Shown piece after piece: positions 43,989 to 55,431 of a DNA stretch of 64,000 nt. The notes beneath the pieces were generated by a model. It saw only the letters and a list, made by a program, of their open reading frames with translations, was not told the DNA's origin and searched no databases. A program made the position numbers and the translations under genes. The stretch lies in NCBI GenBank assembly GCA_033558025.1, contig JAUCEF010000007.1, positions 9,920,001 to 9,984,000 on the forward strand. The letters are read 5' to 3'. Position 1 is the stretch's first letter, and the number at the start of each line of letters is the position of its first letter. Source of the DNA: Phytophthora sp. 'mugwort'. Lineage: Eukaryota > Oomycota > Peronosporomycetes > Peronosporales > Peronosporaceae.

Positions 43989-44309
43989 CCCCCCCCCCTC
44001 CCCACGTCTAAACGGTGGGCATACCGTATCCACGATAGTCTGATTGCATCAATCTTAAAAGGCCAGGAACCTTCCGCTCCAGGAGCGCATCACTGTCCGC
44101 TCCGCATCAAGTGTTCGCACTCAGATGCCCACAACCAGTTGTCTTTTGACCTCGCGACAACAGTTCTCGCCGCTAAGCCCCTCTGTGTCTCCGATACCTG
44201 GTTTATCCCCGTCGTCCTGTCCGGGAGAGGTCACTGACCGCACGCCACCAGTACCCGCGAGGGTCTCGGTGTGTTTGAGCATCACTCAGCGCACAAGCGT
44301 CTATACGGT

Positions 44310-45870
44310 CAGAAGACCATGAGTGGCGGCGACGGCGAAGCCGCAGGAAGCAGTGCCCCCACGCGCTTTGCGCGAGACACCCTCTTTGACGACCTCGAGG
44401 AAGGTGAAGAGGTGGTCGACTACACCGAGTCCGTGACCGGCGTAACCCTGTCTGATCGCCGAGTCCGCGCCGCCAATTGCGCGCTCCGAATCCCTTCGAG
44501 CTCTCGACTCCACAAGCCTTGCGCAATGCGCCTCCGCTACCTTCGCGGGGAACAGAAGATGAGCCCATGGGATCTGGTGTTGTCACCAATCCTTTAGACA
44601 AAGTCCAGGAGCAACGGCTTGCTGCTGATCCGCAGCTCTCGCGCTTGCAGCGGCCTATGGCTCGGCCATTGTTTACCCCGTTACGTCGTGACTATGGCTT
44701 CGATCATCGCGACCCAAGCGAAGTGGCTCGCCAAACAGCGTCGGAGCTGCTGAACACGTACGTGATTGGGCCGGCGACACCTACGCCCGACCAGCTCGTT
44801 GCGCGAGAGTCTCTCCGAGAGAGATACTTGACTCCTCAAGTGACTACCCAGCGCGAGTATCGTGAGCACCTGCAAGTGCAAGTTTGGCATGGCTCGGTCC
44901 CATCGATGCGGACTTATCCCGTGGTGCTCCTGCCAGGAGAGACGTCTTGGGACTACGAGGGTCAATTCCAGAGCTGAGTTGAAGGAGCTCGCAATCTCTC
45001 TTCCATTGATGCCCTTCGGGCTAGGTTCAGTGAAACTGATGTTCGAATCGAATGTAGACTCCGTTTCGAGTTCGCGAAACGGAAGGCGAAGCGCCAGTTA
45101 TCCCCTGCCTACCTGCCTCACCCACAGGGCTCCCTCGCACTCGGTGATCCTGCTGTCACAGCTACGGCTCTCACGCATGTGAGGCCGCCCCTTTCCGAGG
45201 CCAGAGCGACAGCTCTGCTGTCCTTGGCTCCCCAGCGGCTATTGCCCGGAAGCGCGAGGCGAGCGATACCTCGGTCGCTGGTCCTCGGGGCGCTGCTGAT
45301 CGCGCCGATCGAAAGCGTTCACGACGTCAGGGCAATCTTGCCGGAGGAGACTATCGTACTCCCATGAGTTCTGTGGGTGAGGATACCCCCTTCACTTCAC
45401 AAGATATTGGGTACGACCCTGGCGACGACGCCACGCCACTAAGCGCTCCACATGGTAGTGGGAATTTCCCTGCTCATCGAGAAACGGCGGCGGCGGTCTC
45501 CGACCGGCTGGATCCTCCCGCTGCGAGTCATAGTGACCTGCTAACGGTACAAGACCAGGTGCAGGCCCTACAGGAGTCGCTGCATTGGGCGACGAGTCAC
45601 CTCGACCGTCTCGCTGACGAGATCGATGCCGTGCATCATCGGGTCGATTAGCTTCAGTCTCCTGCCGCGGTTGCCAACCGCCTGGAGCAGTCCTCTGCTC
45701 TTCGCTTCGAAGCGCTGGACCGTTCGCTCGCTGACCTACGTGGTCAGCTGGACCTCTTCGTGCGCCTCCATGCGCTTCGGCAAACCACCGGCTGTGGCGC
45801 CAAGGTCTCCGCGCTTACACGAGCCGGGTCCCGATATGGCTTAAGGAAGCCTACGTAAAACACAGTATGT
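44310..45870 (+). pseudogene. Gag-like open reading frames beside the LTR
   Basis: From ATG 44310 (MSGGDGEAAGSSAPTRFARD), an acidic start with DLEEGEEVVDYTESVTG, then in a second frame (44477-44977) a Pro/Arg-rich body ending PVVLLPGETSWDYEGQFQS. A third block (45364-45651) ends in a coiled coil (LQESLHWATSHLDRLADEID). The order (disordered acidic start, basic middle, coiled-coil end) suggests a capsid-like or gag-related retroelement protein. It is broken by shifts and lacks a zinc knuckle. It stands in the same place and orientation relative to its LTR as the antisense ORF at 12.0-13.4 kb. Confidence 0.5.
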
Positions 45871-46129
45871 GTACGCATCTTCTTTGGAAGATTGGGCGTG
45901 TACGCAAGGCCCTTCCTGGCCACGACCTTAAAAGGTCCGATGAACGCAGGCGCAACTTAGTCTTATTTAAGACCACAGACACTGCATGTGTAGGTCGCAG
46001 TCCTTATCCGCACTTTGCTGTGCTTCCAGAATACCAGCGATGCGGTCCAACACTTTGATGCGCCTCTTTGCAGGCGTGGACACATCGCGGTCCGACGTGG
46101 CGGTAGCGGGGTAACAACTTCATTATGCG
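45871..46129. other. Intergenic
   Basis: A short tract between the gag-like frames and an unrecognised minus-strand frame. Nothing is called. Confidence 0.4.
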
Positions 46130-46882
46130 CTAAGGTGTAGAAGGTGTCGACTCTTGCGCGCTTGGGCAACATTCGTTCCACGGTAGCAAGCATTGCGGGT
46201 CGGTGCCCGAGCCAAATGTGCAGGTACAGCGCGTCAAGATTTCCCTCACGGAAGCCGAAAAATCAATCGTATGTGTGCCTGATTGATGTGGCTTCGTCAA
46301 CGCCATCGTGTAGTTCCCGGAACTCGTACGCCACAACTCACGCAGCTTCTCAGCATTGTGTGATGGTGCACTATTTGGATAGATGCCTTCGTATTGGGGC
46401 TGGTCCAGCACGAGCAAGCCATACTACGTTCGTCGAAGCGAATGCCGCTTCGACATCTTGCCAGAAGTCACTGTATGCGTTGGCAGCTCCGATATCAAGG
46501 AGGGAATGCCATCCATCTCGTGCAGCCGCGCAGCAAACGTTTCGCTGAAACCACATTTGCCAAGCGAAAGTGGCAATGCTTGGTCCGACGTGTAGTTACC
46601 GGTTTTGCATCGCCGGGCCGTCGGCAGCGGTAACGCCATGTTTACGAGCCTGCCAGTACTCGCACAGAAGAGCCATAAAACCGCCTTATTGTTCGTCGAC
46701 GACTGGGCTTTTCCTTGGGGCTGAATACGGAGACTGGAGCATGCACATCGAAAGTATTTAAACAGGTAGCTTAATAGACGAAGACACAGGGCTTGCTCGT
46801 CGCCATCCAACGGGAGCGCGTTCAGGACAGCAATGACGTTGTCGGTGCTCATGATGTCACAGCAGAAATCAGAATGATTCAA
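46130..46882 (-). pseudogene. Unrecognised protein-like remnant, two frames
   Basis: A 152-residue frame (46882-46424, with LNALPLDGDEQALCLRLLSY and DEMDGIPSL-like text) is followed after a shift by 46417-46130 (NAEKLRELWRTSSGNYTMAL). The pieces join naturally as one decayed protein. No family was recognised; transposon origin is likely from context. Confidence 0.3.
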
Positions 46883-47900
46883 AATCTACTGCGGACAATC
46901 GCATACCCTCACTACCAACCCACGCCGGCGCTGGACTAAATCGTTGGCGAGCATGTCTCGAGTAGACTGGTACCGAATACTGCTCGACCAGACCGATGCC
47001 GAACCCTTAACGCCGATCGTATGCTAGCAGCGAGCGCGCGCACGGCGTTTGTAAGCTGTGCTCTTAGGTGTTCACTTGTGTGTATCGAGTTTTAGCCCCT
47101 GGTGGCACCAGTGGTGCATCCTTGGCTGATCGAGTGTATGGATTATATACAGCCAGAAGTGGTACTGTGAAATCATTCCTCAAAGGTCAATCAGCCTATC
47201 CTGCGCTGTGGCACGCAGCTGCAGGCCACTGTGGCCATAATAGGAGATTCACAAGCTAAGGTGCAGGTGGCACACAACATATCTGTGCGCCACAAAGATA
47301 AGAAGCAGGGACGTGGCAGATCCAGCGGGTGGACGAGGACGATCCATCCATCCCGTGGCCCGCCAAGTCCCTACCATCTCATTCGACAAAACACCAACAA
47401 GCAGACAAGCGACAGTACCGCGGCCGCCTCGGCCGGCAAGGCGGCACATCGGCGGACGGACTAACGGCGGAAACTAGCGCGGCGTGCCTCAGTCGCGGCA
47501 CGGCCGGCAAGGCGATGCATCGGCAGACTCGGCAAACTTTGCGCGGATGTTCGTAGGCGACCGGTATCCTGGCCTGTGCGGAGCAAGTTGAAGGGGCTCG
47601 TCCCCTGTACTGCTCTAGCTAAGGCCAGGATTGCGTGGTGTCTACGCGCATTCCGCGCCAGTTTAGGCAAGACAGACGTCATTATGTGTCTTAAGAAAAA
47701 TAATTTGTGACATATCTGAATGAAAATTCCGAACCTGTGCATTAGTTTTTACTTCTCTTCCTTTGCCTCCGCCTCGATTTAAGCGTGTTCAACGTGACGG
47801 CGCTTACGTTGCCTGTACTTCTTGATCTCACCCGATGGCAGGTTTTCGGTGGCTCTAGCGTAGGCTCCCATGATGTAAGGAACAGGGTCTTGCCATTGAC
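46883..47900. other. Intergenic with GC-rich short repeats
   Basis: No gene is supported. The motif GGCCGGCAAGGCG occurs twice (about 47430 and 47507), each followed by CATCGGC, as a diverged short repeat. Confidence 0.4.
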
Positions 47901-47907
47901 GCGAACG

Positions 47908-48242
47908 TCATCCAAAATCTACGCATCTGGTAGGTTGGGCAGCCACTAAGGTTGACGTCAGCCGGCAGCACCACTCTGCCTCGCCAGCATCGTCACCCTG
48001 AAGCGCCGCCTCGATGAGACGAGCATTGGTGATGTGCGCTTGAGGTACCGCGTCGAGCAACCGCTTGATTGCGCGTCCGGTATCTGCGGATGGGTTTGCT
48101 GAAGGAGTCCCCAAGTCCTCAAATAACGGGCCGCAGACTCATCCAACCTCCCCCACCCACGCTGTTGAAGGTAGTGATCGCACCAGTCGAAAAATGCATT
48201 GGAAGTGGTGGGGGGTGCTTGCCCGGAGCTTGAGGTCGCCAT
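47908..48242 (-). pseudogene. Unrecognised small coding remnant
   Basis: From ATG 48242 (MATSSSGQAPPTTSNAFFDW), then a frame change near 48070 into DTGRAIKRLLDAVPQAHITN and ALQGDDAGEAEWCCRLT. It looks like one 110-residue product with a single shift. No family is recognised. Confidence 0.3.
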
Positions 48243-48539
48243 AAGGAGTAGATGAAGTGAAGTAAGTTTGAAAAATAAATGTTGAAGCGAAAACAGAGCA
48301 GGGTTGGTTTCATTTTGTAGTATCTAAAGATAAAAAACGGATAGAGAATATGCAATAATCAGTATAGTTTTGTTATCGCACGGTGTCACACACCTAATTC
48401 AGTGCTTAGGACGTGACCGTTGTTGCGCGGACGACCAGCAGGAACACGGGTGCTTGTATTGCGCGTCTGACGTCGTTTCCTTGGTGCTGAACGGTTGACG
48501 AGGGCCCGCTTACCGTCCAAACCGGTGTAGTACTTGACC

Positions 48540-50228
48540 TATAGAGCAAAGAGGACGTGAATGCAGATGGCAAACTTAAGGTAGTACTTGCATCCGCAAG
48601 TAAGCTTGCCCACATCCACATGCCAGCCACCCTCTGGTTGTCCAGTTTAACCGCTTGATCAAGCGCGATTACACTCTCCGTACCAAGCACAAATTGGAAC
48701 CCTTATCCGTCTCCTTGCTGACTGCTGTGGACACGAGTCAGTGAGGCCAAGATCGTTCAAGGAGGTGCCCCAGGCTTCGCAGCAGTTAAAGGCACGGGTG
48801 ACCAACTTTCGACGTCGCGAACTTATTCGGGATCTATCGCCAAACCGATCAAGCACCGAGTTTTTGTTGGTATCCCCAAACCCGGACGAAGTTCGTGTGC
48901 TGTCACGTGGTTATGATCGGGTAAACTTACCTCAGCTGGGTCGCCGTCGAGAGTTAGCTCCTATCTCGGCTCAGGTGGGCCAACTATGCCCGAATGGAGC
49001 TTGAAGGATCCACGGGGTTGTTCGTGGTTGCGAAACCACCTGGCGAGTGAAAACACTGCCAACGATGAAGCTCACTCGTCATCCACATGCTCGTAAAGTA
49101 GCTTCGAAAGGCCGCTAGCTGTGTGTCATGTGACCACTTCGCCAGAACGGTTACAACCAGGTGCGTTATACACTTGCTTTGCAAGCGGCAAAATGCAGAT
49201 CATAAATATCTGCCACTACCTGTTCACACAAGAAACTTGGTAGACCTTTGAGCCTCTCGTGAACCTTGACCATAACGTGATAGAAACACATCAGATACTC
49301 AAAGTCGGAATCCACTCCAAACACTTGGTTGACGACTTGAGCAACAACTGCTTCCTGGTCACAACATGGTAAATATTGCGGAGCGCAACAAGAGCCTTCA
49401 CGTAAAGCACCTCCAGCCGCTGAGACATAATAAACATTGCCACCAAGTGGAACGACCGCGCTCGGTCCGAAACGCCACAGACAATGACAGGATACGCCAG
49501 TTGGTTCAACTTGAAGGTACCATCCACGTGAAACACGAAAGAAGTGGGGTCGCGAGTGGCGTTCCGCAACAAACATTTGGTTGTTAGACCAACGAGAAAA
49601 GGGTTCTCGTCAGAGCCGTTTCCAACATCTGACTGGCCCTGTTGATTGCGCTACCATCCGAATGAGAACGGCTGCGTCTCCGAAACTGCAGACCCGAACT
49701 CCAACTGGTCGATCTGGTCCAAAACTTCGTCGTAGTTGTCGTTGCGGTGCAGTTGCTTCTTGGTGAAATTGCTGATGAACCACTGCACCTGGCGCAAGGT
49801 TGGCATCTCGGCCTCCGTCAGACCAAATCGCTGAGCCATTCCGCTGTGGATGCGTGCTGGCTTCAACCCGTGCGACGCCATTTCGCGCCCGTAGTCCTTG
49901 AGTCGGGGAGTGAGCTTTGGTTTCCTTGGATCACGGATGGGGGTTTCGTGGGTACCAGACTCCATACTGGACACTCCGTTCAGTTCTTGGCAGGTAAGCA
50001 CCTGACCAACCCACGGACACGCACCATATGGCGTAGCGGCCTGGCATGTTTCCGAGGAGCATAGCAGCAACTGGTAGCGCATCTTATGCGGTCTTGAAGT
50101 GTGCAAATAGAGCATGGAACCAGCTGACTCTTCACGATGACGGAGACTTTCATGTCTTCCATGAGCAGCTGGGCATCCTCTCGGGCCATGTCGTTGCAAA
50201 CAGTTTTCCACTGGTACTTCGGGGACAT
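48540..50228 (-). pseudogene. MULE transposase with SWIM finger carrying an internal inversion (copy D)
   Basis: Minus strand from ATG 50228 (MSPKYQWKTVCNDMAREDAQ, C-x2-C), then SSETCQAATPYGACPWVGQV. The transposase core is at 49572-49290 (FVFHVDGTFKLNQLAYPVIV; VSDRARSFHLVAMFIMS), followed by WQCFHSPGGFATTNNPV ending at 49011. The next family block (QFNRLIKRDYTL, then IGTLIRLLADCCGHESVRPR) lies on the plus strand at 48643-49008. The SWIM finger (LTCGCKYYLKFAICIHVLFA) returns to the minus strand at about 48545-48635. Re-inverting the middle segment restores the family order. Frameshifts are also present. Confidence 0.82.
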
Positions 50229-51010
50229 TCTTGGGTGCGGCGGAGGGCTTCGGGGGTTGCGCTGGGGGCTTGTATTTCCGAGAAAGAAGGGAAATGAACA
50301 ACAGCAATGTAGTTTCTGAAGGCTGCCTTCTAGTAATTCTGTTAGGTGATTGGTAGACATGAGTCAGTAAACGCATTAGTGATTCGCTAATTTCGAGTGG
50401 TGTGGAAATGCCCGGATTTGTTGTGTTGTAGCCAGTCTTAGTGTGCCACGCGTTTTGGTAGTGTGGTGGGTCGTACACTTGATGTAAACCACGCACGCAT
50501 ATTGTGCTGTCACATACTATGTGTGCTGAACCGTTTATCAGTGTGATTTACAGGTTCTGTCGCCACGGTGGACGCTTTTCCTAATCGCAAGTATTTTTAC
50601 CAATGAAATGCCGTACCAAAAATACGATATTTAACACAAATTTTATACTTACCCTTCAATGTGCCTATTATTCAGAGGGCCTGCTCACAATAAATATGTA
50701 GGTAATGTAGCACTACTCCTTTAGGTTAACCTCTATTTTTTCTAGCAAATCGATATTTCCTCTCTTATCTTGACCTACGGTACGGTACTGTGCAGTCGGG
50801 ACTCTTGAAAGGTTGCCTCGAAAAAAAAACGGTCAGGAAACTACCTACCACAGGTATGTAATATGTACATGTTGTCTTTTAAGACTACATATTACTTCGA
50901 AGTCAGTCGGCAAAATGCATCTAAAAACTTTTTCATTTCATGATTCGTTAGCTACAGTAATGTACTTGTGTGTATCCCGCATGCCAATAAGCGGGTATTG
51001 TTGCATGTTG
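50229..51010. other. Intergenic
   Basis: Upstream sequence of MULE copy D and the 3' flank of the 302-residue gene. AT-rich from about 50580 on. No gene is seen. Confidence 0.5.
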
Positions 51011-51919
51011 CTACGTGGTGGATGGGTACTTGACGTAGATGGACTTGCCATCCCGCGAGACCGTTTTGCCTCCAGGGTGACGATCACACCAGCCGCCACC
51101 GTTGCGTGCGCGCCAGAAGCACAGGTACGAGTAGAGGTTGCATTTAGTCGGTACATGATCCACGACGTAGCAGAAGGCGTCTTCGTCCCCGCCCTGCTGG
51201 AACGGGTAATCAATCCAATTGAATTTACTGAGCTTGACATTGTTATCTTTCTCGCCGATCATGTGGTTGCACGTGTTTAGGTAGATGTACGGGCGATGCG
51301 TCTGCGGATGCAGCTCCCAGTCCGTGTATGATACCTCTGCATGGTAGTGGTGCATGAGCGAGAACCAGTTGCCGAGGTTCTTCTTCTCGCCCTGCGCCCA
51401 TTGCTGCTTGCCCCCGTGGTCCTGAGAGTAAATGACGGCCCACGGCACGACAGCGTTCGGGTCCAAGTCGACATTTCTGCTCATTGCCAACGCATTAATA
51501 TACAATAATGTATCAGTACGAAGTGATAGCACATCAGGGGTATCGGCTACGAACCGGAACTCCATGTAGTTGATGTCGGCTGTGCGCTTGTACGTCCGCC
51601 GATTGAAGGTGCGGTAGCACAGCGTGGCCAGCGAGTTCTCGATCTCTTCCTGTACGCGGTTGTAGCTGGACTCTCCGGCGAATACGATGCAGAGCTTGCA
51701 GACCAGGTGGCCGGACTGGTCGTCGCGCTCGAAGCGGAAGAAGACCTTGACCAGGTCGTTGCGATTCTTAATGTCCACGTCCGGCTGCACGAAGATGGGC
51801 AGGCAGCGCCGCAGCCACGCGATCTCTGCGTCGGTGGTGTTCGTGTCAGCGTGTGCGGACCTGGCACTGGCGTCGCCCTCGCTCGCGGTTGAGGCGAGCG
51901 CGTTCAGCGTCGGATTCAT
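51011..51919 (-). CDS. Conserved-looking protein of unknown function
   Basis: A 302-residue single-exon frame with normal globular composition. After a Ser/Ala-rich start (MNPTLNALASTASEGDASAR) come IAWLRRCLPIFVQPDVDIKN, VKVFFRFERDDQSGHLVCKL, many aromatic residues (NWFSLMHHYHAEVSYTDWEL) and a Cys/His/Trp-rich end (YSYLCFWRARNGGGWCDRHP). There is no signal peptide, membrane segment or known motif. It sits 230 bp downstream of golgin-84 on the same strand. The codon pattern and the absence of stops over 900 bases make it a real gene. I cannot name a function. Confidence 0.78.
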   Translation of the reverse strand: MNPTLNALASTASEGDASARSAHADTNTTDAEIAWLRRCLPIFVQPDVDIKNRNDLVKVFFRFERDDQSGHLVCKLCIVFAGESSYNRVQEEIENSLATLCYRTFNRRTYKRTADINYMEFRFVADTPDVLSLRTDTLLYINALAMSRNVDLDPNAVVPWAVIYSQDHGGKQQWAQGEKKNLGNWFSLMHHYHAEVSYTDWELHPQTHRPYIYLNTCNHMIGEKDNNVKLSKFNWIDYPFQQGGDEDAFCYVVDHVPTKCNLYSYLCFWRARNGGGWCDRHPGGKTVSRDGKSIYVKYPSTT

Positions 51920-52148
51920 GACGGCGATGGAGCTGCTGGCGTTGCGACGCAGAGTGACAGGAAGAAACTGCTAGACGGAGCGGGGTAGGTGGTAAGCCAT
52001 AGTGAAGCCCATACAAGCGGACTGGATACATAACATGCACGATTGACGATCGAACTACATTACATGTAGGCATTACTGAAGTCAAAGTAAGCTACCTTCC
52101 TTTATTTTCTGCCAGAAATTCTGGCAGAAAATTAGGACAGTTTTCTTT

Positions 52149-54244
52149 TTAATGACCTCCTCCTGGGATCATATCTTCTCCCGGCTCCATGACAGCGTTA
52201 TCGCCGGCGGTGGAGAGCTGCATCTCCTCGGTCAAGTGGCTCGTGTGGAAGCTCAGAATCATGGACACCCAGAAGTGGATCAGCACTACGTAGCATAACA
52301 TCGCGAGGCGGGCGAACGGGGCCTGCAGAAATACCCGGCCGAGGAACAGTAGCCAGCGATCCAGCACGTCCAACGCCGTCAATACGCGGTGGCTACGCTC
52401 CACCACGGGGGCCACTTGAGAGATCATGTGGGCCATGCGGTTCGTCCGCGAGCGCATGCCTCTCATGCCTAGCTTCCCAACAGGAGTCGCCATCTCCATG
52501 TCGTCGACAGCACCGTTCTGCTCCATCCGAGCAAGCTCTTCCTCGGCTCGCTGCGCCCGCAACGTCACATCTTGGAGACGCACTTCCATTGTCGTCACGC
52601 GGCTGCGCAACGAGTCGATCGTCTCTTGCTTCTCGATCAGCCGGTTCGTCAGACGTTGGATTCGCAACTCACCGTTGGCAGCCGCGGCAGCACTGCTGTG
52701 AAGGGCTAACTGGTTCACCTGCTCTTTCATCCTCTTGTTCTCCTGGGTTGTTGCCTTCAGCTGCGTCGAAAAGTTATCCTGTGCGGTTTTGAGAGCTTGC
52801 TTTAGTCGACGCACTTCTTCTGTTAGCGCAATGATCTCCTGCTTTTGAACCTCGATTTTTCTTGACTCGTCATGCAACGATTTCTTCGTAAGCACCAACG
52901 TCTGCTGCACCCGCCGGTAGTCATCGTTCATCGATGCAAAATTGGAATTTACACCAAAATGAGGAGATCCAGAACTGGCATTTAAACTCGCTCCGCCCGT
53001 AGAGCTGGTTTGAGAGGTAGCAGCCGCAGCCTCCTTGGCCTTCGCCAGCTCTCGCTCCAGATTGGCCACACTGTTAACGAGCTCGGTATTAGTGCTCTCC
53101 AGCTGCGATTGGCGTGTGAACATGGTATTCTTCGACTCCGCGTATTCACGTTTTAAGTTGTTCATAGCCGTCAGCGTATCTTGCAACTCTGATCGGAGCG
53201 ACTCAACCAGCTGCTCCGACTCATTGCTAGCTGAAGCAGCCGAGGTCCACAACGTGTCTTTTGACTCCACTGCCTTTGCCAATTCAGCCTTTAGCGAAAC
53301 AATCTCATCTGTATACTTTACTTTGGCCTCTGTAAGCGCATCCAGATTAATCTGCATCGCGCGCACCTGTTGGTCTTTCATGTCCAACGCTTGGATAAAA
53401 TTCTGCTCGTCCGAGTTTTTATCCTGCTGAATGACTGACACCTGCTCGTGTCGAAAGCGGGTTCGTAAATTGATAATTAATCCAACAACAACACATTGCC
53501 AAATCCACACACGCACCTCGTGTTGCACTTGTGCAATCTTCTCCTTGCACTCCTGCTCCAGCGCGACCAGTTCTTCCTCGCAGATCTGCATGCTCTTCTG
53601 GGTGCTGGCCAGCTGCTTCTCCTTCAGTCGCAGATCGTTCTTCAGCCGTGCCAGCTCCTGGTGCAGTTGAGCACATTCTTCCGTCGAGGCCAAATGCGAC
53701 TCGCTACTGCTCAGAGGAGGGTCGCCACCTCTGCCCGACGACACATTCTCCATCTGCATGGAAATAGCACTCACAAAGTCCACCATCTTGTTCCCCGAGT
53801 TCGATTGAGGTGGTGTGCTTCTGGTATGACTAGCACCGGTTATATTGGTCGGGCTGGTACTCGACGCGTCATCCTATTGCGCTCAACACAGTTGGCAAGA
53901 AATCATCAATGTTACTCCACTGCACGCTACACGGCCTAGAGCGGCCTACCGTCGACACTGCGACCTCCTCTGTCGCAGATTCTTCCGGATTCTTGATCTG
54001 CGTGGTGTTAGCCGTGTTTCCTTCTGACGTTTGACTCACGCGCACAGTCACCAACAGGTCAGCGTCTTGCGCCTCATCTTCGGCTCCTGCGGCAAAATTA
54101 TTAGAGAGGTATTAGGACGGGTATGGCGAAGACAAGGGAGGAGAAAGCTGCCGCAGACCCACCGGCGAGTGTGAGCGCGGCCTGCTGGTCAACAGATTCG
54201 AGCAGCGAGCCCGCGAGCTCCAGCGAAGAGCTTACCCAGTTCAT
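52149..54244 (-). CDS. Golgin-84 (GOLGA5)-like Golgi tether
   Basis: Four exons: 54244-54163, 54086-53950, 53873-53517 and 53441-52149. GT-AG introns are consistent in phase, giving about 622 residues. The N-terminus MNWVSSSLELAGSLLESVDQ fits the conserved golgin-84 start. The body is coiled coil from about 110 to 530. The C-terminus has the family layout DVLDRWLLFLGRVFLQAPFA then a membrane anchor at about 571-590 (LAMLCYVVLIHFWVSMILSF). Golgin-84 tethers COPI vesicles in intra-Golgi traffic. The third intron (53442-53516, 75 bp) is a multiple of three without a stop, so an unspliced reading inserts 25 hydrophobic residues (VRVWIWQCVVVGLI) into the coiled coil. Confidence 0.88.
53442..53516 (-). 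other. Stop-free 75 bp intron in golgin-84
   Basis: The donor GTGCGT follows QVQHE codons and the acceptor GAGCAG precedes VSVIQQDK. It is more AT-rich than its exons. Its length divisible by three hides it in simple ORF calling. Confidence 0.85.
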
Positions 54245-54392
54245 GCGGTCTTTCTTGCTGGTTGAACGTATCGACCGTTATTTGAGGTAGTACCTCAAAC
54301 ATCAATACGAAATTTGAGGAAATTCGTGAAATTTGTGTCGCTAGCCATCTGACGTGAAAGTAAATTGTGATGCTTAGCATATTTAGTCTTTA

Positions 54393-55431
54393 CCGACTTC
54401 CTCCGCTTATAGTGGACAGGTCAGGTACAGGTACAGGGTACCACACTCCAAAAGTGACGCTCCGGTAGCCGGTAATTACCGAAAGTAGCGTAGGTGTACT
54501 TAGAAACTGTGTACGGTAATACAAAACACATATATCACAGTCACACAATCAAATAAGCGGTTGGCAATTGGTCACGCGTACACGGAGATATCTCTGCGAT
54601 GACTGCAACGACGACGCTGTCCTTTCGTATTCATCTATACAGTATCTAATCTAACTGCGTGTTCAATTTCAGGTCTATAACGTGTCGGTGGGCTAACTTC
54701 GATGGGTGGATTATACTTGGGGTATGGAAGTTACAATAGGGGTGGTAAATGGGCATGTGCAAGCGAGAATATCTCTGCTATGGATGCAGCGACGGTGCTG
54801 TGCTTTCGTATTCAGCTACACTACGTACCTAATCTAACTGCGTGTGCAAATTCTGGTCTGTAGCATGTCTGTGGGCTAACTTCGAACGGGTGATTTTTTT
54901 CGGGTAGCAGTTTTAATGAAGTTATGGGTGGTGTACGTTCGTATTACTGACAAATTATCACTCTTCATTTCCTATTGTCGTCATCCGGATCGACTTCGCC
55001 AACATGTGCATCAATAGCGCAGTATTTGGCATGGATTTCGATCAAATCTGCTGCTGAGATGTCAGCTTCGTTGAGTACGGTAGAGCCACGAAGAATCTTT
55101 TATATTTCCATTTCAAAAGTAGCTTCGCCGAGATTCGTAGGCATCACGGCTAGGTCGGGCAACAGCTCCTTAATAACCTTTCGAACGTCTTTCGACTCTT
55201 TTAGCGCACGTGCAGCGTTAAGCTTCTCCTTTACTGTAAAGGAAGTGCGGCGCATTCCGGCGGGGGCAATGAATGGTGATCGTCTCGGTTAAATACCGGT
55301 ATACAACTAGTTTAAACGATGTGATATGTTTGCAACGTCGTTTATATGTGTAACTTAGGAGCTCCTCAAAATACAGCAACATGATTGGTCGCTCGTATAT
55401 GAGGTTGTCCACTATAAGCGGAGGAAGTCGG
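54393..55431. mobile_element. TA-flanked DNA transposon remnant with 26 bp terminal inverted repeats
   Basis: Perfect 26 bp inverted repeats (54393-54418 and 55406-55431, outer end CCGACTTCCTCCGCTTATAG) are flanked on both sides by TA. The element is 1,039 bp. Inside, the minus strand at 55258-54970 reads MRRTSFTVKEKLNAARALKE, then KVIKELLPDL and, after an in-frame TAA, LNEADISAADLIEIHAKYCA. This is like the helix-turn-helix start of a pogo/Tc1-type transposase. A tandem pair of about 128 bp (54585-54712 and 54765-54891, period 180) lies near the left end. There is no DDE core, so the element is non-autonomous. Confidence 0.82.

Noticed and set aside
52149..53786. Single-exon reading of golgin-84 as a 545-residue ORF
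   Set aside because: It includes a 75 bp intron and misses two upstream exons that supply the conserved N-terminus.
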